NCBI GenBank assembly: GCA_019419455.1
Contig: DXZW01000030.1
Location: 1 to 12,215, forward strand
Reading direction: 5' to 3'
Length of the DNA: 12,215 bases
DNA from: Collinsella sp.
GTDB taxonomy: Bacteria; Actinomycetota; Coriobacteriia; Coriobacteriales; Coriobacteriaceae
This document shows positions 6,874-12,215 of the stretch, piece after piece. Under the pieces are notes generated by a model. That model worked only from the letters and a program-made list of their open reading frames with translations. It searched no databases and was not told where the DNA came from. The position numbers were made by a program, and so were the translations under genes. How positions within the stretch are numbered: position 1 is the first letter of the stretch; each line of letters begins with the position of its first letter.

Positions 6874-7493
6874 TCCGCGTGTTAATTGTCGAAGATCAGG
6901 CCATCCTGCGCGAGAGCCTGGCGCGCTCCGTTGGCGACCAGCCCGATATGACCGTCGTTGCCGCGATCGCCGATGCCTCCGAGGCCTTGGGTGTCGCGCT
7001 CAAGGAGCGCCCGGACATGATACTGATGGACGTGTGCACCGAACACGATTCAAACGGCATCGTGGCGGCGGCACGCATCAAGGAGCAGCTGCCTGAGTGT
7101 CGCATCATTATCATGACAGGCATGCCCGAGATTACCTTTGTCGATCAGGCCCGCGAGGCGGGCGTCGATAGCTTTGTGTACAAGAACGTCGGTATCGACG
7201 AGCTGTTCGCTGTGATGCGCTCCACGTTGGCTGGCTGCTGCACGTTTCCCAAGCCGCCCGAGAGCATTTTTTCGGGCACGACAGCCCTCGACGATGTCGA
7301 GCTGTCGATTTTGCGCCTTGCCTGCGAGGGCAAAAGTCGTCGCGAGATCGCGGCCGAGCTGTTTATGAGCGAGGGCACCATCAAGCGCCGCATCTCGGAG
7401 ATCCTGAGCAAGACCGGCTACGACAACATCATGCGCCTGGCCGTGCATGCGGTGACCGAAGGCAGCATCGTTCCCAACATGGAGCGCCCGTAA
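6870..7493 (+). CDS. NarL/LuxR-family response regulator
   Basis: This 207-aa DNA-binding regulator has a receiver domain (about 1-120) with the acidic pair Glu8-Asp9, phospho-acceptor Asp54 (LMDV), Thr83 (IMTGM) and Lys105 (FVYKN), all in the canonical places. A LuxR-type helix-turn-helix follows (about 143-200; REIAAELFMSEGTIKRRISEIL). The ATG at 6870 overlaps the kinase stop, with AAAGGAGA at 6858-6865 as ribosome-binding site. Its cognate kinase is almost certainly the one immediately upstream. Target genes are not evident: no direct or inverted repeat resembling a NarL box stands out near the trio's promoter, and the following genes are on the other strand. Confidence 0.95.
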   Translation: MIRVLIVEDQAILRESLARSVGDQPDMTVVAAIADASEALGVALKERPDMILMDVCTEHDSNGIVAAARIKEQLPECRIIIMTGMPEITFVDQAREAGVDSFVYKNVGIDELFAVMRSTLAGCCTFPKPPESIFSGTTALDDVELSILRLACEGKSRREIAAELFMSEGTIKRRISEILSKTGYDNIMRLAVHAVTEGSIVPNMERP

Positions 7494-7529
7494 TCGACGC
7501 GCTCACCCGTGTTCCGGCGTCGCAAAGAT

Positions 7530-7575
7530 AGGCCGCCCACCGTTTCGCATCTAAAAACGGCGGGCGGCCTGCTTG
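7530..7575 (+). terminator. Terminator of the sensor-kinase-regulator operon
   Basis: Positions 7530-7545 pair with 7555-7570 over 16 positions with a single A-C mismatch, around a 9-nt loop; GCTTGT follows in place of a pure T-tract. It lies 37 nt after the regulator stop. Confidence 0.8.
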
Positions 7576-7602
7576 TATGGGCAGCGCTGTCGGCATACAA
7601 GC
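7571..7602. repeat. 9-bp inverted repeat GCTTGTATG / CATACAAGC between terminators
   Basis: GCTTGTATG (7571-7579) and CATACAAGC (7594-7602) are perfect inverted arms lying exactly between the two convergent terminator hairpins. As a result each terminator, read on its own strand, is followed by the same sequence, GCTTGTATG. Confidence 0.75.
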
Positions 7603-7637
7603 GACGGGGCCGCAGGATCATTTCCTGCGGTCCCGTC
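7603..7637 (-). terminator. Terminator of the minus-strand zinc-ribbon/lipoprotein cluster
   Basis: A 15-bp stem pairs 7603-7617 with 7623-7637, with one wobble (7609-7631) and a TCATT loop. Read on the minus strand it is followed by GCTTGTATG. It lies about 50 nt past the lipoprotein stop. Confidence 0.8.
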
Positions 7638-7685
7638 TGGTGTGCGCGGATGTGTCCGCCAATCCGCGGCTGATGTTACGTGCCG

Positions 7686-8528
7686 TTACGCGATGGTTGC
7701 GCTGTAGGAGGCGACGTCCTCGTAGGAATCGGTCAGGTAGGCGTCGATGCCGATGGTCGTGTTGACCAGGTCGTCAAGGCTATCGAGCGTGCCGTTCGAG
7801 AACGTGAATTCCTCAGTGGCGTTGGTGCCGGGCATCAGGTGAGCCGAGAACCAGGGTTCCTTCATGGTGCCGTTGACGTTGGTCTTGCCGCTGGGGGCGT
7901 AGAAGGTCAGGTCCTTGTCGCTCTTGTTGGTGATGTTGACGACAAAACCGATGTCGCCCCACTCGTCCTTGAACTTCTCGGTGATGGTAATGGTGCACAG
8001 GTCGTCATCGGCAACGGTGACGGCGGGGGAGATTTCAATCTTCTGGACGTCGTCGTCTTCGACGGCCTCGTCGATCTCTTCTTCCTTCTCGGCCGCCTCG
8101 CGATCCTTCTTCACCGTGCCGGACAGGTCCTTGTCGGACTTGCTAAAGACAAGATTGCCGTCATCCTCTTCGAGGATGAGCTTGCCGTCCTTGAGCTTCA
8201 TGTCATGCGACTCGTCTTCGGCGGTGATGGTTACGGTGGTGGCGTCCTTTGCCTCCCATTTAAGGTCGACGACTTCAAGGAACAGGTCGAGGGCACCTGT
8301 ACCGTCCTCATCGAGAATCAGGACGCAGTGCACACCCCAATCCTCGAGCATCTTCATGTACTCATCGGTCAGTTCTTCGCCCTCCAGGGTTCCACCCGAG
8401 AGTTCCCAGCTGCCGACGAAGTTGGCCTTGGGGTCTTTGCCGCCGCCGCTGCAGCCCGTCAGGGCAAAGGCGAGCGCAAGGACGCATGTCAGAAATGCGA
8501 GTACGGACTTTTTGAACGTTGTCTTCAT
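7686..8528 (-). CDS. Secreted lipoprotein with lipocalin-like and Ig-like regions
   Basis: I do not recognise a named family. The 280-aa product begins with a lipoprotein signal peptide: a basic start, a hydrophobic core (about 8-23) and lipobox LTGC with Cys26, so it should be anchored to the outer face of the membrane. Residues about 36-130 (NFVGSWELSGG onward) look like a lipocalin-like beta domain. A highly charged linker (about 131-163, rich in Glu, Asp and Lys) follows. The C-terminal part (about 164-280, with VVNITNKSDKDLTFY and a later MPGTNA) resembles the beta-sandwich domains common in gut-bacterial lipoproteins. An in-frame upstream extension to 8765 lies inside the SPFH gene and is rejected: AAGGAGG at 8534-8540 sits 5 nt before the chosen ATG. 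It is the last gene of the minus cluster, 80 nt after the SPFH gene, with a small hairpin between them. Confidence 0.8.
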   Translation of the reverse strand: MKTTFKKSVLAFLTCVLALAFALTGCSGGGKDPKANFVGSWELSGGTLEGEELTDEYMKMLEDWGVHCVLILDEDGTGALDLFLEVVDLKWEAKDATTVTITAEDESHDMKLKDGKLILEEDDGNLVFSKSDKDLSGTVKKDREAAEKEEEIDEAVEDDDVQKIEISPAVTVADDDLCTITITEKFKDEWGDIGFVVNITNKSDKDLTFYAPSGKTNVNGTMKEPWFSAHLMPGTNATEEFTFSNGTLDSLDDLVNTTIGIDAYLTDSYEDVASYSATIA

Positions 8529-8567
8529 GGTGTCCTCCTTTATCGAACGAAACCCATAGAAGCAAAT

Positions 8568-8589
8568 GCGGGGGTGGCGGATCCCCCGC
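8568..8589 (-). terminator. Small intercistronic hairpin between the SPFH and lipoprotein genes
   Basis: GCGGGGG (8568-8574) and CCCCCGC (8583-8589) form a 7-bp stem with an 8-nt loop. On the minus strand it is followed by ATTTGCTTC, only weakly T-rich. It may partly end transcription or stabilise message ends, setting lipoprotein output apart from the upstream genes. I see no convincing separate promoter after it. Confidence 0.4.
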
Positions 8590-8608
8590 CAATTACCAGA
8601 TAGAGGGG

Positions 8609-9850
8609 CTAGGGCCTGGGCGTTCCGCAGTTGCTGCAGAACTTGCCGCCGTTTTCGCTGCCGCAGTTGGGGCAGAACCACTTGGCCGGTGCCGGGGCGG
8701 GTGCGGGACTGCCACACTCGGAGCAGAACTTGCCGGTGTTGGTGGCGCCGCAGCTGCAGGTCCATGTGCCGGCCGCGGGAGCAGCGGCGGGAGCCGGTGC
8801 GGGAGCGGGTGCCGGAGCCGGCTGCGGGGCGGCCTGCTGCTGTGCTTGGCCGGCGGCGAACAGCTGGCTGGCGTTCATGCCGCCCATGCCACCTGCCATG
8901 CCCATGCCCATAAAGCCTGCCATCGCGCCGTTGGGGTTGGCGGCTGCCGCGCGCATTGCGTCGCTCTGGGCGCTGGCAATGTTGGCTGCCGCCATGGTGG
9001 GATCGCGCATGACCGCGGCTTTCTGCAGATCCTTGATCATCTGCTCGTCCTCTTGCGAGGCGGCGATGGAGTTGACGCCAAAGCTCACGATCTCGACGCC
9101 GCGCAGGTCACGCCAATCGGCAGAGAGGACCTCGTTGAGCGCGCGGGCGAGCTCGGTGGTGTGGCCGGGGATGGCGCTGTAGCGGATGCCCATTTCCGAG
9201 ATCTTGGCAAAGGCGGGCTGCAGGGCGGTGAGCAGCTCGGACTTAAGCTGGCTGTCGATCTTGTCGCGCGTGTAGCTATCGGTCACGTTGCCGCACACGT
9301 TGGTGTAGAACAGCAGCGGGTTGGTGATGCGGTACGAGTACTCGCCGTTGCAGCGCACGGAGATGTCAACGTCCAGGCCAATGTTGTTATCGACCACGCG
9401 GAAGGGCACGGGCGAGGCGGTGCCGTACTTGTTGCCGATGGTCTCCTTGGTGTTGATGAAGTAGACGCGCTGGTCCTTGCCCGCGTCGCCGCCAAAGGTA
9501 AAGCGGCTGCCGATATTGGCGAAGGTCTCCTTGATGGAATCGCCTAGGTTGCCGCTAAAGACGCTCGGCTCGCTGCCGGTATCGAAGACGAACTCACCGG
9601 GCTCCAGTGCGACTTCGATGATCTTGCCGTTTTGCACCACGAGCATGCCCTGGCCGTCGTTGACGGCGATGACGGAGCCGTTGGAGATGACGTTGTCCTC
9701 GCCGCGCGTGTTGGAGCTGCGGCCACCGGTGCGTTTGCTGCCCTTGCAGGCCAAGACGTCAGCAGGCATCGATTCGCAGTAGATAAATTCCTTCCACTGG
9801 TCGGCCATGACGCCGCCGGCAGCTCCCAATCCAGCTTTCAAGAGTCCCAT
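8609..9850 (-). CDS. SPFH-domain protein with two C-terminal zinc ribbons (YdjI-like)
   Basis: The 413-aa protein carries an SPFH/YdjI-type (often annotated 'virion core') region over about residues 15-270, starting MADQWKEFIYCESMPADVLACKG. A Met/Gly/Ala-rich stretch (about 284-335) and an Ala-Pro linker (about 338-360) follow. Two short zinc ribbons end it: Cys365/367/376/379, unusually with CxC in the first half, and Cys393/396/405/408. SPFH proteins form membrane-associated oligomers; B. subtilis YdjI works with YdjG and recruits PspA. No signal peptide or clear membrane helix is visible, so attachment is probably peripheral. The ATG at 9850 has AGAAAGGAAG upstream on the minus strand. It follows the zinc-ribbon membrane gene by 48 nt, in keeping with one operon. 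PspA is not encoded in the window. Confidence 0.88.
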   Translation of the reverse strand: MGLLKAGLGAAGGVMADQWKEFIYCESMPADVLACKGSKRTGGRSSNTRGEDNVISNGSVIAVNDGQGMLVVQNGKIIEVALEPGEFVFDTGSEPSVFSGNLGDSIKETFANIGSRFTFGGDAGKDQRVYFINTKETIGNKYGTASPVPFRVVDNNIGLDVDISVRCNGEYSYRITNPLLFYTNVCGNVTDSYTRDKIDSQLKSELLTALQPAFAKISEMGIRYSAIPGHTTELARALNEVLSADWRDLRGVEIVSFGVNSIAASQEDEQMIKDLQKAAVMRDPTMAAANIASAQSDAMRAAAANPNGAMAGFMGMGMAGGMGGMNASQLFAAGQAQQQAAPQPAPAPAPAPAPAAAPAAGTWTCSCGATNTGKFCSECGSPAPAPAPAKWFCPNCGSENGGKFCSNCGTPRP

Positions 9851-9898
9851 GGTGATCTTCCTTTCTCGTCAAAGGCCGGGTGGTATTGGTTGGATTGC

Positions 9899-11221
9899 TT
9901 AGTCGTCCTTGTCGTCTTTCATGACAACGGTGGTCTCGGTGTGGCTGAAGGTGTCGTGCTTCTCGGTCAGGTCGAGCTCGCCGCAGTACTCGTCGGCGTG
10001 GGTGGCCTCGTTGGCCGTCTTGAGCTGGCCTACCAGTAGCACGTCTCCGATAATCACGATGATCAGCGGCGCGATGATGTTGATGAGGATGCCCTCGATA
10101 TCAAAGGCGAGGTAATCCGGATCGAAGGCGTTCTCGCCCATAAAGAGAATCTGGGAGAGGACAAATCCGATCACAAAGAACAGCACCGAGGCGATGGCGA
10201 GCTTGGGCTTGGAACAGGGGAGCTCGCCGACCAAGCGGCCGGTCTGGCCGTTCATGGCAAACAGGTAGCTCTTGCCGTTCCACGAGGTGGAGAGCATCCA
10301 GACGGGGAACAGGGCGTAGTCGCTGTCTTCCCAGGTGTAGTCGAGCTGCTTGCTTTCGACCGTGGCATCGTCGTATTCGTCGACGACAGTCTCGCGCAGG
10401 GCCGAGATCGTGCTTTCTTCCATACGGCGCTCGGCGCGCGCCTTGCAGGTCTCGCAGTCCTCGTCGTAACGGTTGGCGATGTAGCCGGGCATATATGCGA
10501 CCGAGAACGGACGCAGCGCGTCGTAGTCAAACGGCTCGATGGCGTCCATGTGGCCGTCGGGCATCTTGGACGATCCGTCGACGGGCACGCGCTTAAACGA
10601 GATATTGCCCTTGCGGTAGGCATCGTAGTGGTCGGTGGTCGTGACGGTGCGGTCGGATTCCTCGGTCACGGTCTCGTTGGTCGCGTCAAAGTACACTTCG
10701 CCGTCAACGCGGGCACCGTAGAGCCAAAACGGCACGTAGACACCTTGGACCTCGTTGATGTGGTTGCCGGTGACAAAGCTCTTGGGCAGCAAGATTTTGC
10801 CCTTGTAGTGTTCCTTGAGTGCGGCCGTGACGTCGTCGCGCCCGAGCTTAAACGGAATCACCAGGTCGGGCGAGAAGTCGCCAGAGAGCTGGCCGGGCGC
10901 CACGGCGGAGTTACCGCAGTACGGGCAGGTGGTGACGGCGACGGTGCCGTCGGACACGAGCTCGGCGCCGCACGACGAGCAGATGTAGCCGGCGTTTTGG
11001 GCGAGCTTCTGCACGGCATCGTCGGCAGCAGGTTTGGGAGCTGCGGCTGCGGCATCGGCTTTGGCATCTGCCTTGTCCTGGCGCTCGCGATAGAGGGCCT
11101 CGACTTCTTCGACTTCAAAGCGTGAGTCACAGTAGTCGCAGACAAGCTTTTGCTCGGCGCTGGCAAAATGCAGGGGACCACCGCAGGCAGGGCACTGATA
11201 GTTAACGCTCTCGAAGGCCAT
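9899..11221 (-). CDS. TFIIB-type zinc-ribbon membrane protein (YdjG-like)
   Basis: This 440-aa protein starts with a zinc ribbon (Cys10, Cys13, Cys28, Cys31), then a charged Ala-rich linker (about 45-70) and a second ribbon (Cys81, Cys84, Cys99, Cys102). A long soluble region (about 115-335) contains VYVPFWLYGARVDGEVYF and a CETC pair (256/259). Two membrane helices (about 341-361 and 378-397) lie near an acidic tail that ends KDDKDD. Zinc-ribbon proteins of this build next to SPFH genes match YdjG of B. subtilis, part of a membrane complex that binds PspA; the link here is by architecture and neighbourhood. The ATG at 11221 has AAAGGA before it on the minus strand. It lies 24 nt after the frameshifted end of the DUF4428 gene and 48 nt before the SPFH gene. 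Confidence 0.85.
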   Translation of the reverse strand: MAFESVNYQCPACGGPLHFASAEQKLVCDYCDSRFEVEEVEALYRERQDKADAKADAAAAAPKPAADDAVQKLAQNAGYICSSCGAELVSDGTVAVTTCPYCGNSAVAPGQLSGDFSPDLVIPFKLGRDDVTAALKEHYKGKILLPKSFVTGNHINEVQGVYVPFWLYGARVDGEVYFDATNETVTEESDRTVTTTDHYDAYRKGNISFKRVPVDGSSKMPDGHMDAIEPFDYDALRPFSVAYMPGYIANRYDEDCETCKARAERRMEESTISALRETVVDEYDDATVESKQLDYTWEDSDYALFPVWMLSTSWNGKSYLFAMNGQTGRLVGELPCSKPKLAIASVLFFVIGFVLSQILFMGENAFDPDYLAFDIEGILINIIAPLIIVIIGDVLLVGQLKTANEATHADEYCGELDLTEKHDTFSHTETTVVMKDDKDD

Positions 11222-11245
11222 GATCGGTCCTTTCCGTGCCGGAGG

Positions 11246-11338
11246 CTATGCGCCGATGGCGCCGCCGCAGTATTCGCAGCGCCCACTGGCATCGGGAATG
11301 GTGGTGGCTCCGCAGAAGGGGCAGGTCACCGCGGTCTT
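11246..11338 (-). pseudogene. Out-of-frame zinc-ribbon tail of the DUF4428 gene
   Basis: Read on the minus strand one frame away from the upstream gene, this stretch encodes KTAVTCPFCG, then a short spacer, then CEYCGGAIGA and a TAG stop at 11246-11248. The four cysteines form a standard CxxC...CxxC ribbon like those of the two neighbouring proteins. Adding one C to the minus-strand run of four (11339-11342) joins it in frame to the DUF4428 protein, giving 245 aa instead of 218. It has no start of its own, so it is best seen as the detached C-terminus of the upstream gene. Confidence 0.75.
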
Positions 11339-11982
11339 GGGGCCTTGGCGGCCACGACGCTGTCGCGCGTCTCCTGGCGCAGCTGCACCAGCGCGTCGCG
11401 GACCTCGGTTGCCTGGCGCTTGGCCTCGCGGTATTCGATGGAGCCGCGCTGATCGATGGTGGAGTCGTTTACGCGCAGGTTGATCTCGGTAAAGTACGGC
11501 GTGTTGACGTGAATGGTCAGATTAAAGTCGTAATCCAGGTCGTAGCGCGGCGGGTTGTAGCTCTCGCGCTCGCCGTCCTTGGTCTCGCGATAGATTTCGG
11601 TGCGATGCTCGTCGATATCCATATCGCAGCCGAGTACCTGCGAGAACTCGATGATGTCGGGATTGGCGTCGCGCCAGCGGCTCTGCGAGGTGATGATCAG
11701 CAGGCCCGCGTCCTCATCGAGCATGATGTTGGTGCGCCCGGCAGAAAGCGTGCGCGTGGGGTTGAACGACGCCAGGCGCTCGGCGTTGGCCTCGCGGTAG
11801 GCGAGTTGCTCACGGATATCGTCCGCGGTGCTGGAGCGATAGCCGTGAAAGTAGGGGGAGAGCTTGCCGGCGCACTCTTTGCACAGGTAGCCTTCATTGA
11901 TTTTTGTCTTACCTAGAAGTCCCAGCTCGGTACCGCAAATCGCGCACTCTTTCTTCTCGAACATCTTGTCAAAGAAGCCCAT
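11326..11982 (-). CDS. DUF4428 zinc-ribbon protein, C-terminus apparently frameshifted
   Basis: As written the product is 218 aa. The N-terminal zinc ribbon with Cys13/16 and Cys34/37 (ECAICGTELGLLG, then YLCKECAGKLSPYFHGY) matches DUF4428. The central region, about 75-175, looks like an all-beta domain (ILDEDAGLL-type start, later YDFNLTIHVNTPYFTEINLRV), and a helical segment (about 180-205) precedes the end. The last residues, APRPR then TGA, replace a zinc ribbon that continues in another frame, as described for 11246-11338. GGGAGG at 11988-11993 with 5-nt spacing fixes the ATG at 11982. It is the first gene of the minus-strand cluster, so its promoter should lie in 11983-12215, but I see none that is convincing. 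The role is unknown; the neighbours suggest part of a membrane-associated zinc-ribbon/SPFH complex. Confidence 0.82.
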   Translation of the reverse strand: MGFFDKMFEKKECAICGTELGLLGKTKINEGYLCKECAGKLSPYFHGYRSSTADDIREQLAYREANAERLASFNPTRTLSAGRTNIMLDEDAGLLIITSQSRWRDANPDIIEFSQVLGCDMDIDEHRTEIYRETKDGERESYNPPRYDLDYDFNLTIHVNTPYFTEINLRVNDSTIDQRGSIEYREAKRQATEVRDALVQLRQETRDSVVAAKAPRPR

Positions 11983-12215
11983 GGCTGCCTCCCATCAACT
12001 GGTAGCGTGTGTCACTTTTGATGATGGGGGAGTGCGCGATCTTTCACGATACCCAGACGGCTCAACGAGTCTCCACAACTGGGACACATGGCCCATTTTT
12101 GACTAGTCGTTGGGGACGTTCTCAAACGACTAGTCGCGGGGGACACTCTTCGGCCACTCATTGGGTGTTCCTATAGTTTTGTCAACCGTCGGGGCTACTC
12201 CCGGTAGGGCACCCG
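11983..12215. other. Intergenic region upstream of the zinc-ribbon cluster
   Basis: No open reading frame here has coding character and a ribosome-binding site. Besides the DUF4428 ribosome-binding site (11988-11993) it contains the palindromic repeat at 12101-12135 and two GGGACAC words (12081-12087, 12140-12146) flanking it. A promoter for the minus-strand genes is expected, but only weak candidates are seen. The next gene lies beyond the window. Confidence 0.6.
12101..12135. repeat. 11-bp inverted repeat GACTAGTCGTT / AACGACTAGTC
   Basis: GACTAGTCGTT (12101-12111) and AACGACTAGTC (12125-12135) are perfect inverted arms around a 13-nt centre. Each arm contains the self-palindrome GACTAGTC, so single arms could also bind a dimer. 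There is no T-tract on either strand immediately after it. Confidence 0.75.

Noticed and set aside
8541..8565. Separate promoter for the lipoprotein gene (TTTGCT / GATAAA on the minus strand)
   Set aside because: The -10 would abut the ribosome-binding site, leaving no room for a transcription start upstream of it.
7680..8603. 307-codon open frame on the plus strand opposite the lipoprotein gene
   Set aside because: It is the antisense of a real gene with codon bias typical of GC-rich shadow frames, and has no recognisable domain.
8529..8765. 79-residue N-terminal extension of the lipoprotein frame
   Set aside because: It lies within the SPFH gene's zinc-ribbon coding sequence, and a strong ribosome-binding site plus a full lipoprotein signal peptide mark the start at 8528.
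12172..12177. Plus-strand -10 box TATAGT near the window's right end
   Set aside because: No acceptable -35 at 16-18 nt and no downstream gene visible before the window ends.
12157..12185. Minus-strand promoter with perfect -35 TTGACA (12185-12180) for the zinc-ribbon cluster
   Set aside because: At 17-nt spacing the -10 would be AATGAG, a poor match; 16 and 18 nt are no better.

Overview
The window looks like chromosomal DNA from a GC-rich gut actinobacterium of the class Coriobacteriia, most likely Collinsella or a close relative. This is inferred from base composition, codon use, protein style, and an unusually high density of hairpin-forming intergenic repeats; no 16S rRNA or other marker is present. 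I saw no tRNA, rRNA, CRISPR array, transposase or phage gene.

Layout, left to right. (1) 1-807: a leader with overlapping hairpins, then luxS (S-ribosylhomocysteine lyase) and its terminator. (2) 808-3234: a DUF4867 cupin-like gene with a palindromic operator over its promoter, a 345-base spacer full of inverted repeats, and a GH1 6-phospho-beta-glucosidase. DUF4867 and the glucosidase suggest use of phosphorylated sugars imported by a PTS encoded elsewhere. (3) 3235-7493: a palindromic spacer and strong hairpin, then three overlapping genes: an 8-TM sensor with a kinase-like C-terminus but no phospho-acceptor histidine, a membrane NarL-type histidine kinase, and a NarL/LuxR response regulator. 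(4) 7494-7685: a run of three abutting hairpins separating convergent operons. (5) 7686-11982, minus strand, transcribed right to left: a DUF4428 zinc-ribbon protein (C-terminus apparently frameshifted), a TFIIB-type zinc-ribbon membrane protein, an SPFH protein with two C-terminal zinc ribbons, and a lipoprotein. (6) 11983-12215: intergenic, with a palindromic repeat and no supportable gene.

Two units stand out. The plus-strand signalling trio pairs a degenerate kinase-like sensor with a complete kinase and regulator, suggesting a three-part sensor. The minus-strand zinc-ribbon/SPFH cluster resembles the Bacillus subtilis YdjG-YdjI membrane-stress module, but no PspA gene is visible here and a DUF4428 protein and a lipoprotein are added. 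The best single anomaly is the one-base frameshift at 11339-11342, which cuts a zinc ribbon off the DUF4428 protein.
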